A program made the translations under genes and the position numbers. Below the pieces are notes generated by a model. It worked only from the letters and a program-made list of their open reading frames with translations. It had not been told where the DNA came from and made no database searches. This document shows, piece by piece, positions 1 to 10,469 of a stretch of 64,000 bases of DNA; position 1 is the first letter of the stretch, and the number at the start of each line of letters is the position of its first letter. This stretch comes from Sphagnum compactum. Lineage: Eukaryota > Bryophyta > Sphagnopsida > Sphagnales. The stretch is taken from NCBI GenBank assembly GCA_965153455.1, contig OZ234495.1, positions 10,102,875 to 10,166,874 of the forward strand, written 5' to 3'.

Positions 1-51
1 CAATACCTGACTTAACAGATCAAAGCTCATAAGATGTTAAGAGAAGTCAAC

Positions 52-883
52 CTGGCACGCTTTACTTCTTCCTCAGCTTTCATTGGCAGCACACCTCCAT
101 CAAATACAAGGACAGGCACCACCCCATGCTGGCGTAACAAGTTGATGCGGTGTATGCAATAGTCTATGTACCTGAATATGGTTCACATAAGACAATAACA
201 AAAGAAAACCACACAATCATGCTCATAAGATTCACAGCATGTTCAGTGATTTGGTAGTTTCCTTGCACTCCTCCTGGCCAGTCAAAATTAGTCACCAAAG
301 CTATGTGCAAACTGATTGCTCACATACAGAGGTTTATAGTTTAAGAATCGCAGATGCAGTTAAGATGGCTACCTATCCTCTCAGTCAACAGCCTCTACAG
401 CCAGCCAGACCAATATCTTGGTGAAGAGCAATGTTCAATCAAATCAGAATGTTACAACACTGTTTCTCCTTGAATCCCACCTCATGTCCCTGATGACTTC
501 AATGTCCCTCAAGCACATCGTCCTTCGGAGTTTGTTTTGGGGTTTTAGGGCTAGAATTGGCATAATACCCCTGGGTGCTAATTCTGCTTCCCTTTTGGAA
601 GAGCCACTTTTCCACTTTCTCCGTCCTTCTGCTTCCTCTTGTTCTTGTTGTTCTTGTTCTTTTACTTCTTCTTCTTCTTCTTCTTCTTAACGAGTAAAGA
701 ACAAAAGCAACTGGCAGCTTACTTATCATTAGGCCGTCCCTCGCAGATGTCCTTACAGCATGTGTAGGCCGCCTTGTGCAGCCAACAGTAGGTGTCGACA
801 GCCGCCCGTTTCCCAGCGTAGTCGCGAATATGCCCAGGCGTCATGATGGACTTGAGAGCTGGGAGGAGTCCCTGGATCCCCAT
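52..883 (-). CDS. EXO1: Exonuclease 1, N-terminal part (exons 1 and 2; continues beyond left edge)
   Basis: Coding exon 1 is 883-723 and exon 2 is 171-52. The junction restores a split AAG codon (donor GTAAGC, acceptor CAG). The protein begins MGIQGLLPALKSIM and continues with AVDTYCWLHKAAY, the N-terminal nuclease motif of the XPG/FEN1/Rad2 family in its EXO1 form. Exon 2 encodes YIDYCIHRINLLRQHGV, then VLVFDGGVLPMKAEEEVKRA, which matches plant EXO1 after the first intron. EXO1 is a 5'-to-3' double-strand DNA exonuclease and flap endonuclease acting in the nucleus in mismatch repair, end resection and meiotic recombination. The aspartate in AVDTY and that in VFDGG are expected metal-binding residues of the family. 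Exon 2 ends at a GTTGAC donor; the remaining exons lie left of the window. The ATG at 883 is chosen because the family always starts MGI(Q/K)GLL. Family assignment is strong; splice sites are predicted from phase. Confidence 0.93.
648..690 (+). repeat. TTC-rich microsatellite in EXO1 intron 1
   Basis: A run of TTC repeats preceded by TTG/TTC units lies inside EXO1 intron 1 (172-722). On the gene's strand it reads GAA-rich, so it is not the polypyrimidine tract of that intron. Apparent reading frames through it are repeat artefacts. Confidence 0.8.
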
Positions 884-1200
884 TGCTGCTGCTGCTGCTG
901 CTTCCGCTCCCCTTCCAAAAAAATCATTTGAGAGAGAAAGAGAAGATGCCCGACTCCAATAAAAGCTTCATTACAACCACGTTTGCAAAATGCCCTCAGT
1001 CCGCCATCAAATCTCCGCAACAAGCAAACTGGAGAAATTCTTTTGCGCAATTCTGCGAACTGGAAACGAAGCCCGCGCAGGCCGCCTGCGAAAGCCCCAT
1101 ATTACCCGCAGCTCGCGAGAGGAGAACGCAAGGTCGCGAGATCGAACTCGGGTGCCGACATCAGTAATGCAAGCTAGTTAGTTATTTAGTTAGTTAGTTA
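884..1200 (-). promoter_or_regulatory. Probable EXO1 5' leader and promoter-proximal region with a CAG tract
   Basis: Immediately upstream of the EXO1 ATG on the minus strand is a CAG trinucleotide run (read GCT on plus, 884-902), followed by more GC-rich sequence than the surrounding DNA. No long frame matches a known protein. The GC rise and its position against the start codon suggest a 5' leader or promoter. No clear TATA box was found. Confidence 0.4.
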
Positions 1201-1204
1201 GTCA
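1174..1204 (+). repeat. TTAG tetranucleotide repeat
   Basis: About seven TTAG units with one interruption, at the boundary between the GC-rich EXO1 leader and AT-rich intergenic DNA. Confidence 0.8.
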
Positions 1205-1324
1205 TTTGGAAAGGAAGGCGGGAAATTCAAATCAGAGAGAAACCAAACTTACTAATTCGAGGCGAAATCCCTCCGTCAAACTCACTAACCGAGAGTCCCC
1301 ACTCCCTGCACATTACACCTAACA

Positions 1325-2890
1325 TGGCATGGATACTTACCCTGTTAGCTCACATTGCTAACCATTAAGCCCAGACTATTAGGAACATGTTGGTTATGGA
1401 TATGTTAGTTAACTTTGTTAACACCAAACCTTAATGCCGTAGCCAAAGTTATATGTTATATATGTTATAATATATTTTGTTATATATTATAAATTGTATA
1501 ATATATAATATTGTAATACCTTGGCATGTTCAGCAATAATAACTTGTCAAATAATTAGTATATTTTAAGAATTTTAATTTGGCAACTCAGTTTTGATTTT
1601 GAAGATTTTGATAACTACAAAGTAAATATAATAAAATTATTTTTTCAATATCAATAGTTTTCAATTGTTTTCTTGGTTGGATTGTCTTCAATAACTTTCA
1701 TTACATAAGAGAGGACTAAAATTAGAGTTTGACCATAAATTTTGAATTATTCGACATAATATACTAATGTTTTTTTTAAAAAAAACTTGACAAAATTGAA
1801 AATAATTAAATTTGTGTAGTAGTTGCCAAGATATTACAATATACATTACATTTACTCTAGGTTAACAAGGTAACATTGAAAGTAAGTTGGCATTTAATGT
1901 GCCACATATTGTATGTTAAAAGAGTGTTATTTTTGGTGGTATTCATAGTAAATTTTTGCAACTTATACGAGTTTTTTGGTTGGAACTTATTGATTTTAAC
2001 AATAAATGTTATAATCACCATACGACTTCAATCCCTTGCCCCAAAATATAATAAGACTTTCAAAAGTCTTTTAAAAATTCCAAAAAAAAGTTATGGGTGG
2101 AATTATTTACCATGAAGACACCCATTGAAAAATGCAAAGTGTAGAACCAAGGATCATTTGAACACTTGATCTCCCAAATAAAAGAGTTTGTTTCAATTAT
2201 AAGGAAAAAATGATAGTTATAAAGATTAAAAATCTCTTTCATGTACATCATGTTGGTCATAAACTTGAGTTCATTATCTGTAAACATTGTGAATATGAAA
2301 CATTTAAGGAAAAAATTGCACGTAGTTTAAGTTAGCAAAACATGCAAACATAATTGTGGCAATGTAAACAAATTTAATGCAAATTCAATTTAATGATAAG
2401 TTATCATCATCGAGTAAATGTGAACCGTGGGTAGTAATAGATAGTGTGAAAGTACCACTACTTAACATGAAGGTTTAATGTAAACACTTTGCTTGTAGTG
2501 GTTGTTTATTTTTAAAAATAACTCTTAATAGAAGTGTCTATGTGAGAGAATTAACATTGTGAATGTGTAACATCAAGTGTTGGCTAGGTTATAATATACA
2601 AATTTGGAAACATGATAGTTATGGATATTATGTTAGTTAACATTTCCAACACCAAAGTTTAATATAGAATTTTTGGAACATGTTGATTATGGATATGCTA
2701 ATTATCATTGCTAACACCAAAACTTATTGCAGACTAGGAACATGTTGGTGATGGATATGTTAATAAAAATTGTTAATGTTGCACCCTAGTACTTATACAT
2801 GTTTCCCATGTTAGTTATGGATATGTTAATTAACATTGTCAACATCAAACCTTAATTTAGTTTTATTAAGAACATTTTAGCTAACATCAT
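1325..2890 (+). repeat. Diverged repeats related to AACATGTTGGTTATGGATAT
   Basis: A unit containing AACATG.TGGTTATGGATATGTTA, then TTAAC.TTG.TAACACC and AAACCTTAAT, occurs once near 1384-1437 and again in about four degenerate copies between 2608 and 2870, spaced about 65-75 bases. The DNA between is AT-rich and shows no recognisable gene. The two clusters may be the remains of one array split by insertion, or pieces of one old transposon. Confidence 0.55.
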
Positions 2891-3479
2891 AATGTTAATT
2901 AATTTTTATGACACCCATCCACATGAATTGAACAAGTATTTGGTTTTTGAAATTAGAGTCAAATTTTGATTTTTTTGAATAATGGGTTTGAAAAAAAAAC
3001 TATTTGCATGTATTTATAAAAACCCAATATTGGCCAGCATTGAAAAGGGATGAATCTTTCAAATTTTCAACTCTAATTTTTATATACCTATATATGCATG
3101 AAAGACATTTCTATATAGTGTTTCAAAATCAATACAAGAATAACTTAATATTCAGGCCCACAAAGGAAAATGATACCTGGAAATAGCTAGTTAATCATGA
3201 TGGGTCTGTATTGCAAATAGAGACAGGTTTAAATGTTGCCATGCTTCTATCAGAAATGTGCGTACTTGAGTGAGTTTGGCATTAGCATGAATATGTTTGT
3301 TTACTCCTCAAGTTTAGCAAATCAACAGAGTTAAAAGTTAAATTTACTTTTATTTTTTTTGTGTTGGGGAGTTCAATTCCAAATGTTGTTTAGAATATTA
3401 ATGTGTCTAGTATTTTTTAGGTTTTTGTTTCAATGCATGGAAAACTGTAGTAACTTTCAAGGTTGTTACAAAATGTGGG

Positions 3480-5200
3480 TTTAGGGTTTAATGGTTTTTG
3501 GCTTATAAAATGTGGGTTGTAGGCTTTTGTTTAGTTGTGAGAACATTTGGCTTCAAAGGTTAGTTCTACACCAATGCCCTCGTGTGGTTTTCCATCTCGA
3601 TATTTTTTTGTGGAAGAAATGTTGTTTGCCATGACGGTTCTACCGAATTTCGCATCTACAGTAATAATGTCTTCTAGTTTTGATCTATGGATGTCTCATG
3701 GTGGTGTGTATACTTTCATTGTGGTTATCAATTTTTTGACTAACACTTGGGTCCCCATGCATGTCACTGTGGGGATGTTTGAAGTGAATGAAACAACCAA
3801 GTAGTCCATGGTTGCATAACTCTGGTTTTTGTTGGAAAAGTTTGGTTTGTTCCATCAAGCGATTACCTTTGTAAAACACGAAGGCACTAATGTGATAGCT
3901 ACGACAACAACTTTACATTTTATCATTGGTTGTGAACCTTTGAAAATTTTTAGGGTTTATGAGGGCACATGTTTTGGGCATGTGATGTTTAAGGCCAATT
4001 AGTATGCTACGTATGATGACAAGGTTTCTGTTGGGTTGCAACATGTGAGTGTGAAAGATGTCCAAGTTAATTTATAGAAAACCATTACTTGGGCCAAAAA
4101 GTCAGGGAAAGGGAGGTAGGAATGGGAATGAGTTTGTGCTAAAAGTGGGATGTGACACCAAAAATTAAAAACTTTTGTGAAAACAAGATTCATTAGCAAA
4201 GGTCATTATGTTTGAAAAGACTTTGGAACTTTAAAATGTCATTATTATTTGTTGTGGTAGATTGTTAAAGTAATCACATCTACCTTGAATTTTGTTGTTT
4301 CAACATGTGTGTTGAATCAATCCAAAGGACATTGGTTGTTGTTAGACGCTTTGACAACAATTATCACCTTGAATGTGAGCATGGAAGTTGGGTTGTTGTA
4401 ACTGTTTAGCTTGTTTGAAGTTTTTGACCTTTTTGAAGTTGAGATCTTGTTTTTACATAGGAATATGTGATTTGAAGTTATAAAGGTGATCAATCCTTTT
4501 TTGGATTTCTTGAAGTCTTTTGTTGCACTTGTAGGTTCAAAACATGATGGCTATCATGTTGGATTCACGTTTCAAAATTTTGCACATTATGGAAAATTTG
4601 GTGGGACGTGAAAATGTAATCAAATTGGCATCTGAATATAATGATAAGATTGTGATTCTACTTTTAATGGTGTGTTTTGAATAGCTAAACCCTAGTATTA
4701 TTATAGTTGTTGTAGTAGTTGATGATGTGGGATTAGAGCTTGAAAAAAATATGTTTGGAGTGGGGGCCTTAATTGATCAATTGAGGATTCCTTTCATGCA
4801 TGAATCATTGGAAAGTTGTATATGTTTAAGAAGTTGTCTATTTCTTCATCTACATGTGCAAACTCACTTACTTGGTGGCGTATGCATGAAAGCCAATTTC
4901 GAATGTGGGTTTTCTTGCAAAACAAGTATTTGGAATCCTAAGTTCACAAATAGAAATTGAATAAGTTTTTATTCTTGTTGGGGTGTTGACAACTTTGAAG
5001 CGTTGCTATTGGTATGTGGACAACATGGACCAAATCATCACTATTGTGAAAAATTGGTGTGATGATCTATGTGCCAATTGCAAGCCAAATTTTGACTTCA
5101 AACAATATTTGAAAATAGAAATTTTTTTGGCAAAAGATAATTACAAAGTAAAAGAATATGTAACTAGATGGTGTAGAAGATTTCAGATTTTTTAAAAATG
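3480..5200 (+). mobile_element. Decayed hAT-family transposase relic
   Basis: Conceptual translation across frameshifts and stops gives, in order, SSFDLWMSHGGVYTF, VTVGMFEVNETTK, a cysteine-containing stretch around CEPLKIF with EGTCFGH, KTITWAKKSGKGR, then near 4555 MAIMLDSRFK, and near 5015-5110 VDNMDQIITIVKNW. This order matches the RNase H-like catalytic core of hAT-type plant transposases followed by the C-terminal region. The frame is broken many times (for example stops near 4000 and 4074), so it cannot encode an active enzyme. No BED zinc finger was found upstream, and the terminal inverted repeats and target duplication could not be located. Recognition rests on memory of plant hAT elements and would be settled by a translated search. 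Confidence 0.6.
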
Positions 5201-6570
5201 CGTATATTTCTTCTTTAAAAGAAAAAAGGAAAATATCCTATTGGTGTCTGCAGGATAGGCCTAAAATGTGATAACCAGACAACACTAGTGGGAACTACCA
5301 CATTATTGAGTAAGGCCCGTCTTTTTTATGGGAGTTTCTTGTTTTTGATTGCTTAGTATAAATTTTTTGCAAGATGCCCAACATGACAAGAAGTTTTGGG
5401 CAACTTTATGTAAAAATGAAATGAAAGTCAATGAGAAGTTTTGCTACCCAACGTTTTTAGCATTCTGAAAACCTCGTATGGAGAATCACATGGTCCATCT
5501 ATTTCACCAAATTGAAAAAAAATCCCTTGAACATAATTGTACCTGCATTTTGCATTCCCTTTATATGAAACAAAGAAGGACAAAATTTCAAAATTTTAAT
5601 ACATTTTCTATTTGTTTGACACATCGAGCACACTAACAAATTTGTGTGGTTCTTCAAGCTTGCCAACTTGGATTCAAATTATGGGGTTTTCAAACTGGCA
5701 AATTAGTGACGACAGGCCAAACTTAACACTATTACAAAATGTGGGTGTAGTTCACTAATCCATGTTCACTAAACTAGTGAATTCACTATTTCCCCACTAG
5801 GTCCTGTTCACAATAATTAGTGAATTTGAACACTCATAATCCAATGAAATCACTTGATGTACAAAGACACTTTTTATTATAATGTGCAATAGTGGAAAAA
5901 TTGAAAACTCATGTGAACCAGTAAGAATTCATGTGTAGCTCCCATGAATTCTCATGTGTTGTTCACCATTGCTTTACAACAAGGTAAATATTGGACTTAC
6001 TTTTCTTTCTACTATGTTCAAACTTTTGTGTAATGGATTACGTAATTTTTTCAATGAGACTATATGAAATATTATACTAATGATGAGATCATACACTTGC
6101 AACAGTGATTAAATTGTTTTTGTTGAACATAAACATTATTTTAAATTGGTGAACCTACCCCCCTCCCCCAAATTCATGGAATGACCTTGCCCTTGAGCCA
6201 CTATGTGTTGGGTGTGATGCCTAGCTTGCCCTAAATGGTTCACCTTGCACTTTAAACTGAACATAATGGGCAAGGGCTCGACCATTCAACAATATAATAT
6301 GTAATATTGATTGATGATCAATGTAGAAAATTTAAAGTAATGTAATTGCAAATTTCTTGGTAGCTTTGGCACAAATTATATTATATTTTAGAAATCTCAA
6401 AATTTTACAAATTGTACTTTTTTGAAAGGAGCAATTTTTTGTGATGGAAAAGTGAAAAAATTTTACAATTTATATATATTTCGAAATGGAATGTTCAAAA
6501 TTAATTAATTAATGGGCAAAAAAAAAAGTGTTGAAGCCATTGTTATACTATTGTAATATAATTATTTAAA
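5201..6570. other. AT-rich intergenic DNA
   Basis: No gene-like frame. Contains A- and T-rich runs, short direct and inverted copies of TTCACTA/TAGTGAA between 5750 and 5835, and a CCCCCCTCCCCC tract near 6160. Confidence 0.6.
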
Positions 6571-6866
6571 GGTGTGTTCACACTTGGTGTTAGCCACTCT
6601 AGTCTTGATCAATCCCCTAACACCATGCTAAATATTTAGGACTTACACTTAGTTACCAGGAAATTTTTATGTTAAATTAACATGCATTTAACAGTAAGCT
6701 ATTGCTCATTTAACATTGGGTGCCATGTAAGATGCCACCTAGATCTTCATTTAACATTGGGTGCCACGTAAGGTGCCACCTAGATCTTCATTTAACATTG
6801 GGTGCCATGTAAGATGGCACCTAGATTTTCATTTAACATTGACTTAACATCGAGTGTGAATGCACC
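6571..6866. mobile_element. Small inverted-repeat element (MITE-like) carrying a 41-bp minisatellite
   Basis: The left end GGTGTGTTCACACTTGGTGT (6571 on) pairs with the right end 6845-6866, whose reverse complement begins GGTGCATTCACACTCGATGT, about 18 of 22 matches. The flanks are AT-rich, so a target duplication is unclear (ATTTAAA left, ATTATAA right, five of seven). Inside, a 41-base unit beginning CATTTAACATTGGGTGCCA is repeated three times from 6707 with starts at 6707, 6748 and 6789, and a fourth, partial copy at 6830. The internal unit shares TAACATTGGGTG with the element end. There is no coding capacity; superfamily unassigned. Confidence 0.6.
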
Positions 6867-7533
6867 ATTATAATTTAGTATATGTAATAACATGTGATGA
6901 TAAAATTTCTCCCAAGTTCTACTCACAGTTAGTTAACAATGAGTTTCAGTAGGCTAGACTTTCAGTAGTACTGTTCCCCATGCCCCTTTCCACAAATGCT
7001 ACAAACTTATTTCTCCACCAGTTTCGACACACGCCAGTCGACGCACTTGCGCATGGACGCATGCACATGCGCCGCGCCCCCCATGTGGACAACAAATTGC
7101 TGCAGCATGGTTCTGTTTTCATCTCATACACACAAACTCTGCTTGATCCCATGCCCAAATCAAATTGAGTTCAGAAGAAGAAGAAGAAGCAGCAGAAGGA
7201 TTTTTGTTATTCTGCAAATGCTTTCAATCAACGCGTGATACAATCAATTGCTGCAGATCATGGTCAGGTTACGTTAATTGGTTCACTAGGTTTTTTGTAC
7301 AAACAGCCGTGGGAGGGTTGTACTAGGGTTGATAAGAAGATCATTCGTGAATCCTGATCTTATAAATGTCTCATGCTTTTGGTGAAATTGTTATAACAGG
7401 TTGGTTTGCAGTTAATATAAGCTGGGCGCTCCTGATCTAGCTAGCTGCGAGTGATCATCTGCTGTGAATATTAATTTGCCGTGTGTCTAGAGTACTCTTG
7501 TTGTGTGATATATTTAAGGCTCTTGAACCAAAT

Positions 7534-8856
7534 ATGGCGGCTATCACGTCCTGCATCGCTTCCAGTTCTCGTTCTCTCGTAGGACCTTTACTAGCTAACC
7601 CTTGCCGAGTCTCTCACAGGCTTACTTGTAGCTGCCTGGCTTTGAGGAAGTTTCTCTCGTCTGGAGCGACTCAACAAACAGTCGGACGCTCTCTGGTAAT
7701 TAAACATACGTACATATATATACATCTCCGGCAGATCTAGAAAACAATCTTTCCCTGCAGCAGCTCTGTCTATATAATTATATTATTGTAATCATGAGGG
7801 TACTCGTGATGTCTTCTAGTTCTTGTACTGTCGCGGCTCCAAGATCTGGTAAAGAATTTGCAACCAAGATTGCTGATGAAAGTCGTATATAAAATGATCA
7901 TGGATCAACTCATGAATTGCATAAGTATTGCAGGGTGCCGTTAGGAGCTTCTCTGGGAGACCCTTCATCATCAGCGGAGTTTATATTGCAGGCAACCATG
8001 TAAGTTTATATTCTCAGGAACCCAAATGCATGTCTCAACCATGCATGCAATCACCCTGTTTCTGAATTCTTCTGCGGCGGCGAGCATCACTAGCACAGTA
8101 CTGCTGCTTTATTGCGATATTATTATTATATGTTTTTTATACTTTCCTGCATGTTTTATACAGGAGATAAGGGAGAGAGCTACCTCTCGTTGCATGGCAA
8201 GTCAGGTAACAACTAGTCCTGATCTCATCGACGAGATCATTCACGACCACAGAGAGTTCGAGGAGTTTTACTCAAACTACAAGAAAGCGCATCAGGCCGG
8301 AGACGAGAAGGAAGCCGAGAAGTGGTTCAATCAGTTGGTGTGGGAGTTGTCACGACATACGGTAGGCGAGGAGCTCGTCGTGTACCCGTTACTGGATGCA
8401 CTGGGTCCGAAAGGCAAGGAAATGGCGGACAAGGATCGTGCCGATCACACAAAGATCAAGAAGGAATTGGAAGAGATCTACCGCCTGAGTGAACCTGATC
8501 TCTTCGAGTCCGCTCTCGACCGCATGATGGACGAGTTGCGACAGCATATCAAGAAGGAAGAGACCCAAGATTTGGAGTATTTGAAACAGCACGCTGATAA
8601 GAAAAGCTTGGAGAGCGCAGCCAAGGCCTTCATGTATGGGAAGAAAATCGCTCCTACTCGACCACACCCAAGTATGACAAGCAGGTCTGCTGCACTGGAG
8701 GCAGCTCTAGCATTGTTCGTGACCCCGTTGGACAAGCTTAAAGATATGTTCACTCCATTCCCAAAAGAAGAGCATACTCCATACCAACCTGCTGGTGGGA
8801 AGCAGGATGATCAGCACGAGAAACCAAAGGAAGAAGAGCACGCCAAAAAGCACTGA
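7534..8856 (+). CDS. Organelle-targeted hemerythrin (HHE cation-binding) domain protein
   Basis: Three exons, 7534-7695, 7934-7999 and 8164-8856, join in phase 0 with GTAATT and GTAAGT donors and CAG acceptors to give 306 residues. Residues 1 to about 80 are rich in Ser, Arg and Ala with few acids (for example SSGATQQTVGRSL and VRSFSGRPF), as in a mitochondrial or plastid transit peptide. The hemerythrin-like four-helix domain spans roughly residues 92-215. Likely di-metal ligands are His103/His105 in HDH, His141 and Glu145 in HTVGEE, the His in DHTKIKKELEEI and the HIKKEE motif. The C-terminal 40 residues are charged and Pro/Lys/Glu-rich (ending EEHAKKH). HHE proteins bind non-heme iron and can carry O2 or sense iron or redox state; the exact role is unknown. 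A shorter product starting at Met87 is possible. Single-domain HHE proteins are common in fungi and bacteria, so transfer in an ancestor is conceivable but not shown. Confidence 0.85.
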
Positions 8857-9500
8857 TTGGAACTCAGTTTTTGAACTCTCTAGCATAATTCCCGCTTCTG
8901 TTGTAGACGTTATAGATTTTACAAAGTTTGTGTAAAGAAGATATCAGTCTCAGAATATAGTAATTTGTTCATATGTAGCTCGACTTGTTCATGCACGACT
9001 TTGACAAGCAGCTACTGGTGTTTGCTAGATCATGAACATCGAATACGGATCGATCATCTGAACAAAAAAAAAACCTTCAATGCAATTAACTTCAGCAACT
9101 CAAAAGCTTTTTTGTTGCAATTGGGTTTTCAAATCTAGAATATGAAACTACCACACACATTATCAAAAATCAGAGAACACTACTGCAATGGGACTGCAAC
9201 AACAACAGCAGCAGCAGCAGCGAAGGTGGACATGACAAACCCTAATCCATGCCACAAGGAAAAACACTCTTAGGGTATATAAGCTTATAAGATCTTATAT
9301 GAATTCTTGCAGCAAGGGAATTGTTCTTCACCGATCTTATATCAATTCTTGCAGTAAGGCAATTTTAATTCTTCTTCACCATGCAAATGAATCCAGATAT
9401 AGAATCTAGATCCCGCTCCCACAAAATCGCTACAGTACTAGAGCAAATGTTGAATCTGATACAAATGTGCATCACAAAATTGAAAAAAAAAAAACCCTGG
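8857..9500. other. Hemerythrin 3' flank and intergenic DNA with a short duplication
   Basis: Likely 3'UTR up to about 9000. At about 9285-9385 a segment with GATCTTATAT.AATTCTTGCAG and TTCTTCACC occurs twice in tandem. A CAG-rich run lies near 9205-9220. No gene seen. Confidence 0.5.
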
Positions 9501-9502
9501 AT

Positions 9503-9755
9503 TAGGAGGTTTGATTGACAAGCTGATGTCGCTTAATTAAGTTTGATAAACAAGCTGGGATTTCTCAATTAGGAGTTTGATTAACAAGCTGAGATTACTC
9601 AATCTTAGGAAGTTTGATTAACAAGTTGAGATTACTCAATCTTAGGAAGTTTGATTAACAAGTTGAGACTGCTTAATTAGGAGTTTGATGAACAAGCTCA
9701 GATTGCCTTATTAGGAGTTTGATTAACAAGCTGAGATTACTTCATTAGGAGTTTG
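9503..9755 (+). repeat. Degenerate tandem repeat, about 36-42-base units
   Basis: Seven or so copies of a unit with core ATTAGGAGTTTGATTAACAA followed by GCTGAGATTACTCA. Length varies by small indels (AGGAG or AGGAAG). It lies between the hemerythrin gene and FAD6 and has no coding sense. Confidence 0.8.
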
Positions 9756-10162
9756 ATTCAAGATTGTCAGAAAAAGTGGGGATGAAGATATGTTGGAATT
9801 TTACTAGTGCCTTTTGAACATGGAGCTGCTTAAGTTTCCCTTCTTTTTTTCATCGAATTGGGGCGCCATCTGTGTGGTGGCATGTCTTGGGATTTAGGTC
9901 TTCATTCAATTTTTTATTCAATTAGGGTTTCATCTGTGTAGGCCTGTTTTGAGTTTAGGCTGCATCCATCTTTCATCCAATTTGGGTTTTATTTGTGACA
10001 TGGCATGTCTTGGGTTTAAGTTTTCATCCGTTTTCCATCCAATTAGAGTTTGATCGGGGGTGGCAGACTGAGTAGTAGTGTTCTCCTGAGCATTCTGGGC
10101 TTGTACAGATTAGCCAGAAAATAGAAAGGTCAGTAAATGTTTTTACCTTCATATTTTGTCTG

Positions 10163-10225
10163 TAGCCAAATTTGGCTAAATCAAACTTACGGATTAATGG
10201 CAACTTGTGCTACATCACAAATTTG
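10163..10225 (+). repeat. Dispersed palindromic repeat, copy 1
   Basis: Contains TAGCCAAATTTGGCTAAA at 10163-10180, followed after about 20 bases by a GGCAACTTGTGCTACATCAC tail. Related copies occur near 20625, 21288, 21357, 22006, 35477, 41720 and 47798 (see Part 2). Confidence 0.65.
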
Positions 10226-10366
10226 AAGAAATAAAACCCTGTTCCCAAGCAGCATTATTTTGTACTGTAAAAATGAACCCAACAAGGCAAAACAAAATAT
10301 GAAATGATTTTGGAGGGTTTATTTCTATCAGAAATCTGCAATGGTGCACACAATGAGACAACAGAC

Positions 10367-10465
10367 CCTAAAAACCCTAAACCCTAAACCCTCACTGGTC
10401 CACAAAATAGCACATAACAAATCAGACATACTGTAGTCCAAGGTGATAGGTTTAGGGTTTAGGGT
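10367..10465. repeat. Short interstitial telomere-like motifs in inverted orientation
   Basis: ACCCTAAAAACCCTAAACCC at about 10368-10392 and TTTAGGGTTTAGGG at about 10450-10463 lie some 60 bases apart in opposite orientations. The plant telomere unit is TTTAGGG. They are too short to be a captured telomere and may be telo-box promoter motifs or chance. Confidence 0.6.
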
Positions 10466-10469
10466 TCCC

